From Candidatus Woesearchaeota archaeon CG10_big_fil_rev_8_21_14_0_10_44_13 (GTDB lineage Archaea; Nanobdellota; Nanobdellia; Woesearchaeales; UBA12501), in contig PCXZ01000015.1 of the NCBI GenBank assembly GCA_002762985.1, positions 1 through 33,296 of the forward strand: 33,296 nt of DNA, written 5' to 3'. Made by a program: the position numbers and the translations under genes. This document shows positions 23,582-32,399 of this stretch, piece by piece. The stretch's first letter is position 1. Each line of letters starts with the position of its first letter. The notes under the pieces are model-generated. The model did not search any database. It saw only the letters and a list, made by a program, of their open reading frames with translations, and was not told the origin of the DNA.

Positions 23582-23914
23582 ATGGGAGACATAAATCTGT
23601 TGTATATTCTTTTAGGGGTAATTGGAATCTATATCATATTCAGGATTTTGAAGATAATATTTCCTCTTAAGAAAAAACTGTTTCTTTCTGCAAGGGTAAA
23701 AGCTAAGGCGGACAGAAAGTTCAACAAATTACTTCATAAATTCAAACAAACCCATCATCGTAAACCAACACGAAATGATATTTTTAGAATAATAATCAAC
23801 GCAAGCCACATAACAATACGAAGAAGGGGGCATAAAGGCCATTGGGGGCGCCAGAAAGTGAGGAAATATTTGTTAGAAAAACATAATGTGATGAAAGAGT
23901 ATAGGATGAAGTAG
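23582..23914 (+). CDS. Small basic membrane-anchored protein, unknown
   Basis: 110 residues, not recognised. One hydrophobic N-terminal segment (about 5-27) is followed by a strongly basic, His/Arg-rich cytoplasmic-type domain (KKKLFLSARVKAKADRK, HKFKQTHHRKPTRND, ITIRRRGHKGHWGRQKVRK). The charge suggests nucleic-acid or membrane-surface contact, which is inference only. The TATA box 27 bp upstream indicates a leaderless transcript and supports the ATG at 23582. It lies just beyond the repeat-bracketed MNT/HEPN module and its codon usage looks more AT-rich than its neighbours. Confidence 0.6.
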   Translation: MGDINLLYILLGVIGIYIIFRILKIIFPLKKKLFLSARVKAKADRKFNKLLHKFKQTHHRKPTRNDIFRIIINASHITIRRRGHKGHWGRQKVRKYLLEKHNVMKEYRMK

Positions 23915-23918
23915 GTAT

Positions 23919-24050
23919 TTAGATTTCTCCAGGTTGTTTGCTAGCTCCTTCCCAAAAAGCAAGACCATACCCACCAGTTCTACATGGACCAGAACCAAAA
24001 TTATCATAGTTTCCACCTAAGAAAACACAAACTCCCCCCTCACCCCACAT
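23919..24050 (-). pseudogene. Possible remnant of a Gly-rich protein C-terminus
   Basis: A 43-residue minus-strand frame overlapping the last 11 bp of the MATE gene. It contains FLGGNYDNFGSGPCRTGGYG and LAFWEGASKQPGEI, which read like a folded-protein fragment rather than random translation. It could be a tiny gene coupled to the MATE stop or the leftover 3' end of a displaced gene. I do not recognise the family. Confidence 0.25.
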
Positions 24051-25395
24051 GCACCCTATGCATCTCTATCAGCTTCTTCAGCTTCGCCTCGAACCACACC
24101 AGCGCAACAACGCTCGAAGCAATGCCCCCAAGAACCATCGCCACTGCGACAGAAAGGTAGCCGAAGCCGAAAACATAGACAGAAAGGTAAGCAAGAGGCA
24201 ATGCAACTATGAAAATCCTCACTGCCTGTATCACAAGGCTGGGAAAACCATAGCCCATGCCCTGCAGAGCCCTGCTTATTATCATGCTTATGGCCATCAA
24301 TGGGAACGTGAGCACATCAAGCCTGAGATAAGCAGCGCCTATCCTCAGAAGCTCAGCATCGCCTGTGAATATGATCAAAAAGACCTTAGGGAATGCCAGG
24401 AATATGGCCCCAGAAATAAGAGTAAAGCCCACAACGACCTTCATAGTATAGGAAGTGACATCTTTGATAAGGTCGAACCTTTTAGCGCCGTGGAACATCC
24501 CTGCAAGCGTAAGCAATGACACTGAAAAAGCCACGACTGGCATAGTTATCACGCTCTCAAGCCTTGATACCATCCCGAAAGCCGCCACATATATTGTCCC
24601 GAAATGGGCCATCAGCCTGTTTATGAATATGACATAGATCGATATCAATATCATCATCAGGCTTGCAGGCAATCCGATTGCAAATATCTCATAAATCAGT
24701 TTCGGGGAGAAACTGAAAGATCTCATGCTGAGCTTGAGATAAGAGCCTTTCTTCAGGTAATAGAGCGATACAAGGAAAGAGAATAAGATAGATATCACTG
24801 TCGCGATAGCTACGCCATTCACGCCGTAATCCAGGGAATAGATGAAGATAGGGTCAAGGATTATGTTCATGACAAGCCCTGCGACCTGTATCTTCGTCGG
24901 AGTCCTTGTATCGCCCTGCGCCGAGAAGATCATCGCTATCATATAAGTGGGGAACATGAAGAAAATGCCGTACATGACTATGGAGATATAATCCAGTGAG
25001 ATATTGAGCACGCTGTCCTCTGCGCCGAAAAGCATGAACAATGGTTTGATGAATATGAGGCTTAAACCGAATATCAGCGCCGCAACAGCGACAGACAATA
25101 ATATCCCGTGCATTGCAGTGTTCTCTGCATTCTTTTTCTCCTTAGCGCCCAGGAACCTTGAAACCCTTGAGTTCATGCCCATGCCGAGGCCTGAGTTGAA
25201 CGATATCAGTATGAAGAAGATAGGGAAAGCGAATGTCAAGGCTGCGATGGCCTCTGCGCCCAGCCTTCCTACATAGGCAGTATCCACTATATTATACATG
25301 ACCTGGACGAACATGCCTATCATAGCAGGTATTGCAAGGATGAAAATGGCCTTTTTCGGATTCTTAAGGAAATGATCAAGCTTTTGTTTTGCCAT
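24040..25395 (-). CDS. MATE-family multidrug/Na+ antiporter
   Basis: 451 residues, the usual MATE length, with about 12 hydrophobic segments. Diagnostic stretches: FILAIPAMIGMFVQVMYNIVD with TAYVGRLGAEAIAAL in the first lobe, SRFLGAKEKKNAE in the loop after TM2, and FSAQGDTRTPTKIQ, with the pseudo-repeat in the second half (SRALQGMGYGFPSLV). These pumps export cationic drugs or metabolites in exchange for Na+ or H+. A TATA-like CTTTTATAAAC lies about 25-30 bp upstream of the ATG at 25395, so it can be transcribed separately from the upstream gene, which ends 42 bp before. Confidence 0.92.
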   Translation of the reverse strand: MAKQKLDHFLKNPKKAIFILAIPAMIGMFVQVMYNIVDTAYVGRLGAEAIAALTFAFPIFFILISFNSGLGMGMNSRVSRFLGAKEKKNAENTAMHGILLSVAVAALIFGLSLIFIKPLFMLFGAEDSVLNISLDYISIVMYGIFFMFPTYMIAMIFSAQGDTRTPTKIQVAGLVMNIILDPIFIYSLDYGVNGVAIATVISILFSFLVSLYYLKKGSYLKLSMRSFSFSPKLIYEIFAIGLPASLMMILISIYVIFINRLMAHFGTIYVAAFGMVSRLESVITMPVVAFSVSLLTLAGMFHGAKRFDLIKDVTSYTMKVVVGFTLISGAIFLAFPKVFLIIFTGDAELLRIGAAYLRLDVLTFPLMAISMIISRALQGMGYGFPSLVIQAVRIFIVALPLAYLSVYVFGFGYLSVAVAMVLGGIASSVVALVWFEAKLKKLIEMHRVHVG

Positions 25396-25437
25396 GGGAT
25401 ATAACTCAAAGATGTTGTTTATAAAAGTTATGGATTT

Positions 25438-27663
25438 TCAGCTGATCCTCGCAAAATAGATGTGCTGCTTCTCGCCGTCCTTCTCTGTCCATGAGACAGC
25501 ATATTCAGAAGTGATGTTAGAATCTGTCTTGATGATCGATGGATACCCTGATTCAGGCAATGAATCCGTCACCCTCGCTTCTTTCTCAATGATAGAGCCG
25601 CTGTAGGCATCTATCAGGGCAAAATATATCTCATCATTGCCGTCCCTGTTGTCCCTCCATGCTGCGCCGTAGTTATCAGAAGTCATGAAGAGCGAAGGAT
25701 CCTTCGCATAATGGCCTGATGCCCCGTTCGAATTTGATACCTTGGCCTTTGCCTGGTCCAGCTCTATCATCTCTTCCCTTCCGCCTGTGGAATGTATCCT
25801 TGTGAAATGCAGCTCATCATAGCCTTTGAGGGCGCATGATGATGCAAGGCCGTACCTTGAGTCAGCCCAGGACAATGCAAGATACTGGCATGAGATGGGA
25901 TCCCCTTCAAGCTTCACTGTGCTTATCTTCTCGCCGTTCTCTATCCTCACAAGATAATCCCTCTTGTCTGCTGCAGTAGACTCTATCCATCCTACTCCAT
26001 ACTCCATGCCGATCCAAACTGCTGCTGCAGAGCTTGACGAGCCATACCCTATATCCATATCAGAGCCTATCCTGTTGCCCTCTTGATCAAACCTTGCGAA
26101 ATAGCTCTTGCTGTCGCTCTCGCTCCATGCAATCCCTGATTCATTGCCAGCCCATGCTATTGAAGCTGAATCGATCTCTGCGCCTGAGCCTCCTGCAGAC
26201 TGGTCTTTTATGTCCGTCTCGCTCAGCTTATTGCCTTCATTGTCGGTCATTATGAAGTAAAGGGATGGGCCCACTGGCCATATTATATTGTAACCTGAGC
26301 CTGTCCATGCAACAGATGGCCTTTTCGCGTTCCCTGGAAAGCTTGCTAATCTAATCTCTCTGCCTGTCCTGTTGCCTGCCTCGTTGAACCTCATGAAATA
26401 CAAGATGTTATTGTCTGTCCTCTGATTATACCATGCAAGCCCGTATTCAGAGCCAGACCATACAGAAGATGATGGGCCTCCATGATTATATACAAGGCCT
26501 ATGCACGCATCGCATGGCTTTGTAAGAGGAATGGTCTCTTCGCCTTCTTCATACTCCTCCTCTTTTTCCGCGACTATCTCCGAGTTTATAACTCCGATGA
26601 ACTGATGCGGTCCGTTAACATCGGCATAATCTATCGTGATATTGGCAAGCAGCTGTGATCCCTCTTTGCCATTGCTGCATCCTTCAAGAATATAAGTCAT
26701 CGTGCCCTTGTCCTTGATCGCATCATTGGTGAAATTCCTCTCGCATTCTCCTGCCTTCATCCTTATCAATGTGATGTCTGCGCCCATGCCGTTGGTTATG
26801 TTCATGGAAGTTGTCGTCGGGGTTAGCTGATGCTCTTCGCGGATGGCCCCCGGGCTGAATAAGTCTATCCCTGCCTTGATCCTGCTGGCCTGTGTCTGGG
26901 CTGCAATATCCGGCTTAGGGCAGTATGATCTCAGGAATTTTATGTCTGCAGATGCCCAACTGATGCTGCTGAATCCGGAATATGAAGGCATTGTCACTTC
27001 AACAGGCTTCTTGTCCAGTGTCTCGAATTCAGCGAATACTGTCTTCTCATCTGCGCTGTCTTTCTTCCTCAATGATACCCTGCAGTAATTGTATGAGGGG
27101 TCCTGCTCAAGCTCTGGGCTGCCTTTCCAGCAGAGGTATTCATTGTCCTGCATGTGCACGACCTCATAATCCTTGAAATCGAATGAGTCCAGGTAATTCT
27201 TCCATCGGTTTCCTGCTGCAATTGCGCCTGATGCCCCTTGCTCTATATTCATGTTCAGGTCAAGGACATCCTCCACATTGTTCTCGTTCTGCCATGAATG
27301 CGCCATTAACACGGGATTCCATTGGTCGGCTGGGGGCGCCAGCTTGGGGCATGAAGAATAGAAAAGGAAGAAATAGGCGGCTGCTCCTGCGATGATCAGG
27401 ATGAATAAGACGGCAAGTATAAGTTTTAATGGCTTTTTTTTGGTCTGCCCGGGCTTTGTCTGCTGTGTTTGCTGGTCTTGCTGAAGCTGTTCAGGCTCAT
27501 CTGGTTTTTCAGGGACCTCAAGCTTCACGAAAACCTTGCTGAACATGCTTTCGATGTCATTGTCCTGCCATCCGACAGATTTCAGATTGGACCTTATAGT
27601 CTCTTTAGGTGTGCCTTTGGCTCTCTCATTAGAAATGTAATTGATGATGTCCTCGTTTGCCAA
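25438..27663 (-). CDS. Membrane-anchored protein with propeller-like Trp repeats
   Basis: 741 residues. Residues 1-45 form a small helical motif (IINYISNERAKGTPKETIRS, then LKSVGWQDNDIE) common at the ends of archaeal membrane proteins. A Pro/Gln-rich linker and one TM segment (about 78-100) follow. Residues about 105-370 make a unique domain with several Cys. From about 395 to the end there are about six repeats of the type SVAWTGSGYNIIW, SIAWAGNESGIAW, AVWIGMEYGVGWI, LSWADSRYGLA, YGAAWRDNRDGNDEIYFALI and YAVSWTEKDGEKQHIYFARI, each beginning a beta blade, so a beta-propeller outside the cell is likely. The start is TTG at 27663, supported by an SD-like GAGGCA 5 nt upstream. Function unknown; adhesion or binding is a guess. 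Confidence 0.75.
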   Translation of the reverse strand: MANEDIINYISNERAKGTPKETIRSNLKSVGWQDNDIESMFSKVFVKLEVPEKPDEPEQLQQDQQTQQTKPGQTKKKPLKLILAVLFILIIAGAAAYFFLFYSSCPKLAPPADQWNPVLMAHSWQNENNVEDVLDLNMNIEQGASGAIAAGNRWKNYLDSFDFKDYEVVHMQDNEYLCWKGSPELEQDPSYNYCRVSLRKKDSADEKTVFAEFETLDKKPVEVTMPSYSGFSSISWASADIKFLRSYCPKPDIAAQTQASRIKAGIDLFSPGAIREEHQLTPTTTSMNITNGMGADITLIRMKAGECERNFTNDAIKDKGTMTYILEGCSNGKEGSQLLANITIDYADVNGPHQFIGVINSEIVAEKEEEYEEGEETIPLTKPCDACIGLVYNHGGPSSSVWSGSEYGLAWYNQRTDNNILYFMRFNEAGNRTGREIRLASFPGNAKRPSVAWTGSGYNIIWPVGPSLYFIMTDNEGNKLSETDIKDQSAGGSGAEIDSASIAWAGNESGIAWSESDSKSYFARFDQEGNRIGSDMDIGYGSSSSAAAVWIGMEYGVGWIESTAADKRDYLVRIENGEKISTVKLEGDPISCQYLALSWADSRYGLASSCALKGYDELHFTRIHSTGGREEMIELDQAKAKVSNSNGASGHYAKDPSLFMTSDNYGAAWRDNRDGNDEIYFALIDAYSGSIIEKEARVTDSLPESGYPSIIKTDSNITSEYAVSWTEKDGEKQHIYFARIS

Positions 27664-27866
27664 ATTATGCCTCTTTTTGAGCTTATCTTGCTGTTTTTGT
27701 TTTTAAATGTTTCTGTAATAGGTTTTTGAAAAGCTTTATAAACTCCCCGCTTAAATCCATATATATTGCCGTTATTGCAGTCAAAAGAGGTTCTAGATGT
27801 TATTCAGTCCGTTTTAATATCAAAAATTAAGCAGTATCAGAGGTATCAAAGATCGATAGGTGCAAT

Positions 27867-29507
27867 ATGGATGAGGATTCAGAGATAATTGAGATGCTGA
27901 AAACCCTGCCTGTCCTGAACAAAGGGCTTCCAGGAGAGATGCTCTCATTAAGGAGAGGGAATATCAGCGATTCGGATGTCGTGCCTGTCCTTAAACCGCT
28001 GATTATCGATGCTCTTGACAAGCTTGATGCTCTTTTCCTGAAGGACCCGCAGTGGGAGAGATATGCTGTGCCGAAAAACACTTTCTTCGAGAATGCAGAC
28101 GGAAGATATACCCCTAATCTCAGATGCCATATCGCAAGAGGCATGGCTGATCTCGGTGTCATAGGGAAAGATGATCTTGAAGAGAAAATCCACAGGATGA
28201 GAGGCGATGATTTCTCAGAGGCCGAGAAGAACAGGATGGTCTCAGAGCTCAGGAAACTTGAGCCTACTGTGGGCGATGACCAGCTTTATGCATGGCTCGG
28301 AGGGGATGTTGTAGCTCCCAAGGATTGGGAGAATTTCGCAAGGCTGGCGAAGCTCGACAGCCATTTTGAGAGGTATTACAAAATAGTTGACGGCGCCGTC
28401 GTTCCGGACAAAGAGATGCAGAGGCAGTACCGTGAATACAATGGGATAAGGAGCGGGATGATGTGGTGCTCAGAGAATCTCAAGAAGATACTTTACCTTG
28501 CGCCTGCTGAAAGGGACAGCATGATGAAGGCCCTGCGATCAAGATGCTCAGAAAACGGAGATAAAGGCATTGTGGCAGAAGGCATCGGCCATATCCTCGA
28601 CCACATGCCGAAAGAGAAGCTTGAGAACAGCTTTGAATATGTCACTGTAGGGGATCTTAAGGAGAGGATGAGGAAGAAGAAGGATTGCAGGAACCCCCTT
28701 AGGACAAGGATCGAGCTTACGCAGAATGTGATAAGGGAAAAGGTCAAGAGGCAGCCGGGATTCGTAAAGAATCCGAATGATATCTACCAGGATTTCCTTG
28801 TGCTTACCTCCTTGCTGAGCGAGACTATTGCGATATATTTAGATGTGAAACATCCTACTTCATTGGTGGAGATAAACAGGGCGGGGAATCTGCACGAGTT
28901 CCTGAGAGCATTGTCTGAAAGGTTCATGCCGAGCATGGCAATCGAGCTTGATAACGGCCCGATAACTGAGTTAGCGGCTCCTATGGAAAAGATCAGGACA
29001 AAATATGATAAGATACTGTCTGATATAACTGCAGGAGGCGTAAAAAGCATCGATGAGGTGATGAATATAGATCCGGCAGCAGGCTACAGCAACACAAGCC
29101 TTATGGCAACGACAAGCAGGATGATTGAAAGCCTGCCTTATGAATTCAAGCTGTATCTTGCGTATGCGAGGTTTTTGCAGAAGGATGGAAGCAGAGATAC
29201 TCCGCTCAGCGGACTTACAAAGAGCGCAAGGAAAGAGTACATAAAAAAAGTGGAAAAGCTCGAGAAGACAAGCATCAACAAGCATGGATTCAAGCCGAAA
29301 AGCAGATTTGCATTCGATATAATAATCAAAGAACATAAAGAGACGATAGGACAGTATGGTTTCATGCCATTGTACATGAAGTGGGAAGGATATATAAAGA
29401 AGCTTGAGATGAAAAACAGCATGCATAATCTGTTCAATAAACCTTCTGCCATTATAGGGGGCATATCACCTTTGGAAAGACTTTTCCCATCCATTTACAA
29501 GAAATAG
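27867..29507 (+). CDS. Unknown large helical cytoplasmic protein
   Basis: 546 residues, not recognised. No signal peptide or TM segment; rich in charged helices, with a few tentative landmarks: a first segment with DSDVVPVLKPLIIDALDKLD, an EKIHRMRGDDFSEAEKNRMV helix, DQLYAWLGGDVVAPKDWENF, and a C-terminal basic part KSARKEYIKKVEKLEKTSIN. The ATG at 27867 has an SD-like AGGTGC 6 nt upstream. It stands alone between the divergent propeller protein and the convergent glycosyltransferase. The 203-bp region before it holds AT-rich promoter sequence and nothing else I can name. Confidence 0.65.
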   Translation: MDEDSEIIEMLKTLPVLNKGLPGEMLSLRRGNISDSDVVPVLKPLIIDALDKLDALFLKDPQWERYAVPKNTFFENADGRYTPNLRCHIARGMADLGVIGKDDLEEKIHRMRGDDFSEAEKNRMVSELRKLEPTVGDDQLYAWLGGDVVAPKDWENFARLAKLDSHFERYYKIVDGAVVPDKEMQRQYREYNGIRSGMMWCSENLKKILYLAPAERDSMMKALRSRCSENGDKGIVAEGIGHILDHMPKEKLENSFEYVTVGDLKERMRKKKDCRNPLRTRIELTQNVIREKVKRQPGFVKNPNDIYQDFLVLTSLLSETIAIYLDVKHPTSLVEINRAGNLHEFLRALSERFMPSMAIELDNGPITELAAPMEKIRTKYDKILSDITAGGVKSIDEVMNIDPAAGYSNTSLMATTSRMIESLPYEFKLYLAYARFLQKDGSRDTPLSGLTKSARKEYIKKVEKLEKTSINKHGFKPKSRFAFDIIIKEHKETIGQYGFMPLYMKWEGYIKKLEMKNSMHNLFNKPSAIIGGISPLERLFPSIYKK

Positions 29508-29537
29508 GGTCATGACATTGAGAACTGATGGGCATGG

Positions 29538-31010
29538 TCAATATCTTTTTATTATATTGCCGCCCAATCCCTTCCTTGAATATATTAGGAAATCAGAATT
29601 ATAGAAAGAATAATTCAGATATAATGCATAATTCTTTTCAAGATTGTCCAGCGTGCTTTCCCTGATCTTCAGGCAGCCCGGGTCGTCCTTTGCGCACGGG
29701 AGCCACTCAGTCGTATAATATACATAATCATAATCGTCCTGATTCAGTTTTTCATAGAAATATCCCGTGTCATAATACCCTATCACTATCCTTGCGCCTG
29801 TCTGTATCATCGGGAGGGAAGTCAGGATCTTATTGTCGTGCGGCAGGCCCTTCAATGCGAAATAATAGTCATCGTAAAGCTGTTCAGGCGCATAGTAGAA
29901 TTCCCTGACAAGGGCTGCTGAATCAAGGATCATGCTTAAGGACATGAAAGCTAGCACGATGAATATCGCTGCAGAAGCCGTTTTCCTGCGCTTTTTGGGG
30001 ATATTTCTCATGATCAGCCTTATGGTCTCTGCAATGCCGAAACACATAAGATACGCTATCCAGGGCAGTATGATTATGAGGTATCTGATCTCCTTGTGCG
30101 GGGCGATGAGAAGGTATGAGAATGGCAGCAGGGCCAGGGCCAGCACAATGACCTTCTTTTTCAATGGATCCCCTGTCTTCTCTCCATTGATAAGGCCTGA
30201 TATGAACGGCCTTAAGATGAAAAATATGCCTGCTATCGCAAATACGCTGAGCACTGTCCATCTAAGCATGTAGCCGGGATAGAAAAGCAGGCCTTCATCG
30301 CCTGTGAATATGAATCCGAACTGGTTGAGAATGGGGTATATTGTCGCTATGAAAACGTCTTTTGTCTCCGGATAGAAAAGATAGGTGTTCACAAGGAATG
30401 AAGAAGAGCCGACGACTGCGCCGAGAATGAACATCGATGCGCTCCTGAACATGTCCTTCCTCTTCTCTAGGAAAAGGACACCTATGAAAAGCAGAGGAAG
30501 GTAAATCCCTGACGTGAACCTTGTGAAAAATGCAAGGAATGCAGTCATGCCTGAGAAAAAATATTTTTTCTCGAAAAAGAGGTATATGCACAGGACATGC
30601 AGGAACAGCCCGGGAATCTCAGTCAATATCGAGTTCGAGCTTAGGTAATAGAAAGGGAAGACAGCCATGATGACGGGCAGTATCCAGCTCAATGTGGGAT
30701 CAAGATGTTTTCCTGCAATCTTGTAGACTATCCATAATGCCGCTATGGACAAGGCCAGCACGAACAGTCTTGACATGAATATGCTGTATGAGAACGGGGC
30801 TAGCATCAATGGGAAGAATAACGGCCTAAGGTTCTCCAAAAACCCGTCATTGCCGCCTGAGATGATGTACCTTCCGGCCTGGAGGTAAACGCTTTCATCC
30901 CAGCCATAAGGATAGAATCCGGACAATCCTGCAAGCTGGATGAGGGAATAAACAGCGAGGAAAGAGATCACTGCTAAATTGATATGGCTCCGCTTTATCC
31001 AGGCGATCAT
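29538..31010 (-). CDS. GT-C-fold membrane glycosyltransferase (PMT/ArnT-like)
   Basis: 490 residues with about 10-12 hydrophobic segments. The first extracytoplasmic loop has the acidic pair in YPYGWDESVYLQAGRY (Asp38-Glu39), where GT-C enzymes bind the metal or lipid-phosphate. A second loop with SSNSILTEIPGLF matches the family's conserved S/T-E-P region, followed by FFTRFTSGIYLPL. A soluble C-terminal domain of about 110 residues follows (ARIVIGYYDTGYFYEKLN). It likely transfers a sugar from a polyprenyl-phosphate carrier to a cell-surface acceptor. A TATA-like CATTTATATTC lies about 28 bp upstream of the ATG. Acceptor and sugar cannot be predicted. Confidence 0.85.
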   Translation of the reverse strand: MIAWIKRSHINLAVISFLAVYSLIQLAGLSGFYPYGWDESVYLQAGRYIISGGNDGFLENLRPLFFPLMLAPFSYSIFMSRLFVLALSIAALWIVYKIAGKHLDPTLSWILPVIMAVFPFYYLSSNSILTEIPGLFLHVLCIYLFFEKKYFFSGMTAFLAFFTRFTSGIYLPLLFIGVLFLEKRKDMFRSASMFILGAVVGSSSFLVNTYLFYPETKDVFIATIYPILNQFGFIFTGDEGLLFYPGYMLRWTVLSVFAIAGIFFILRPFISGLINGEKTGDPLKKKVIVLALALLPFSYLLIAPHKEIRYLIIILPWIAYLMCFGIAETIRLIMRNIPKKRRKTASAAIFIVLAFMSLSMILDSAALVREFYYAPEQLYDDYYFALKGLPHDNKILTSLPMIQTGARIVIGYYDTGYFYEKLNQDDYDYVYYTTEWLPCAKDDPGCLKIRESTLDNLEKNYALYLNYSFYNSDFLIYSRKGLGGNIIKRY

Positions 31011-31120
31011 GGGGATTGCCTGCCCGTAAAGAATATAAATGTTTTGATGTTTTTATAATTATTAGAAAACTTTGAAGAAGTAGGCGACCCCGATTGCCTC
31101 GCAACCGGAGTCCCTTCTGA

Positions 31121-31193
31121 TAGCCCCGGGCGGATTTGAACCGCCGTCAAGAGGTCCAGAGCCTCCTATCCTTGACCGCTAGACTACGGGGCT
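31121..31193 (-). tRNA. tRNA-Gln(CUG)
   Basis: Folds as a complete cloverleaf on the minus strand. Acceptor stem AGCCCCG/CGGGGCT (7 bp, A1-U72), D stem GTC/GAT, anticodon stem GGAGG/CCTCT with loop CTCTGGA giving anticodon CTG (31159-31157), variable TGAC, T stem GGCGG/CCGCC with loop TTCAAAT, discriminator A. CCA is not encoded. A TATA-like CATTTAAAAAC lies about 30 bp upstream (31216-31229). No intron. Confidence 0.93.
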
Positions 31194-31318
31194 GTTAAGG
31201 CTGTGAAAAAGAGGTTTGTTTTTAAATGTTTTTCTTATTGATGGGATATTGCACAATCAAAGGCTATCACGGCCTTAAAACATCATATTTATATATTAGT
31301 TCAGGCATATATAACACT

Positions 31319-31519
31319 ATGAAACTGACAGTTGTATTGGAACCGCAGAAAGAAGGAGGCTATACGGCCCATGTCCCTTCCCTGCCGGGATGCATCTCCC
31401 AGGGAGAAACAAAGGAAGAAGCTATCAGGAACATAAAAGAAGCAATTGAACTTTATCTGGAGCCCGATACTAATGAACTTGTGGAGTTTGCCGGAGAAAA
31501 ACTGATTGTATCAGTATGA
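31319..31519 (+). CDS. hicB: HicB-family antitoxin
   Basis: 66 residues, a short partial-RNase-H-fold antitoxin: MKLTVVLEPQKEGGYTAHVP, SLPGCISQGETKEEAIRNIK and EAIELYL are the family pattern. There is no C-terminal DNA-binding helix domain, so any autoregulation would need the dimeric core or another protein. The open frame begins at 31226, but the ATG at 31319 lies about 25-30 bp after the TATA-like ATATTTATATATTA (31285-31298) and fits the family start. It overlaps hicA by ATGA (31516-31519). Confidence 0.88.
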   Translation: MKLTVVLEPQKEGGYTAHVPSLPGCISQGETKEEAIRNIKEAIELYLEPDTNELVEFAGEKLIVSV

Positions 31520-31739
31520 AGCTTCCGATTATTTCTGGGATTGAAGTCATCAGGCGTTTAAAAAGAGCAGGGTTCATTGCCGTCAGGCAGAAAGGCTCCC
31601 ATGTCAGGCTGGAGAAATTTGACGGCGAGAAGACGCTAAAAATCACTGTCCCTTTCATCCGGAGATGAAGAAAGGCACAATAAACAGGATCATAAAAGAG
31701 GCTGGGTTGACTGTTGGGGGATTTGAACGGCTGAAATGA
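31516..31739 (+). pseudogene. hicA: HicA-family mRNA-interferase toxin, frame broken at slippery site
   Basis: The 0-frame gives a 50-residue product ending at 31668. With a -1 shift at C CCT TTC (31650-31656) the reading becomes ...KITVPFHPEMKKGT, INRIIKEAGLTVGGFERLK and stops at 31739, giving a normal 74-residue HicA. The catalytic His lies in QKGSHVRL (residue 29), and VPxHxxxxxGTxxxIxxxAG is the family C-terminal pattern. So the toxin is either expressed by programmed frameshifting or inactivated by a one-base deletion. It overlaps hicB by 4 bp. The antitoxin is intact. Confidence 0.8.
31650..31656 (+). promoter_or_regulatory. Putative -1 frameshift heptamer C CCU UUC in hicA
   Basis: In the hicA 0-frame the bases are split as C CCT TTC, the canonical X XXY YYZ form. 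Slippage by -1 gives CCC TTT CAT and exactly restores the family motif VPFH. I see no clear stem-loop directly downstream. Confidence 0.4.
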
Positions 31740-31755
31740 AACCATCTTCCCGAAA

Positions 31756-31768
31756 CATATTTAAATAG
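31756..31768 (+). promoter_or_regulatory. TATA box of bud32
   Basis: CATATTTAAATAG lies 23-35 bp upstream of the ATG at 31791, consistent with a leaderless transcript starting at or near the ATG. Confidence 0.5.
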
Positions 31769-31790
31769 ACCCTTTCTAATCCATTCCACA

Positions 31791-32399
31791 ATGAACCTAA
31801 TAGCACAAGGCGCAGAAGCAAAGCTCTTCGCTGAGAACGGAGAGATCCTCAAGCAGAGGTTCGAGAAGGCCTACAGGCACCCTCTGATAGACATGAGGCT
31901 GAGGAAATGCAGGACAAGGCAGGAAGCAAGGCTTCTGGAAAGGCTCGCATTGATGAATTTCCCGAGCCCAAGGCTCGCAGATTTCTCTGACAAGAGCATG
32001 GAGATAAGGATGCAGCAGATAAACGGCGTCCTCCTGAAGGATGTCCTCCATGAGAAGCACCTGGAATTCAGCAATGAGATCGGAAGAAGGGTTGCAGAAC
32101 TGCATAACAAGAACATAATCCACGGCGACCTCACGACATCAAACATGATGCTTGACAGTTCAAACAGGATAAATTTCATAGATTTCGGATTGAGCTTCAT
32201 CTCTGACAAGGCAGAGGACAAGGCAGTAGACCTTCACCTCTTGAAGCAGGCATTGGAATCGAAGCATTACCTCATCTTCGAGGAATGCTTCAACACGGCA
32301 TTGGACGCCTACAAGGAGCACGGCATAAATTCAGAGCTTGTCATGCAAAGGCTTGAAAAAGTGGAGAGCAGAGGAAGGAATAAGAGAAAGAATGATTAA
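31791..32399 (+). CDS. bud32: Bud32, Kae1-associated protein kinase of KEOPS
   Basis: 202 residues, the small stand-alone archaeal form, not fused to Kae1. It is an atypical kinase/ATPase in the KEOPS complex, which makes the t6A37 modification on ANN-reading tRNAs. Seen: AQGAEAKLF in place of a P-loop (5-13), the ATP-contacting Lys in ILKQRFEKAYRHPLID (Lys21), the Bud32 signature RLRKCRTRQEARLL, the catalytic loop IHGDLTTSNMML (Asp113, Asn118), DFGLSF (131-136), and a basic C-terminal tail. Its stop codon shares the palindrome TTAA with the stop of the convergent gene (4-bp overlap). Confidence 0.95.
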   Translation: MNLIAQGAEAKLFAENGEILKQRFEKAYRHPLIDMRLRKCRTRQEARLLERLALMNFPSPRLADFSDKSMEIRMQQINGVLLKDVLHEKHLEFSNEIGRRVAELHNKNIIHGDLTTSNMMLDSSNRINFIDFGLSFISDKAEDKAVDLHLLKQALESKHYLIFEECFNTALDAYKEHGINSELVMQRLEKVESRGRNKRKND

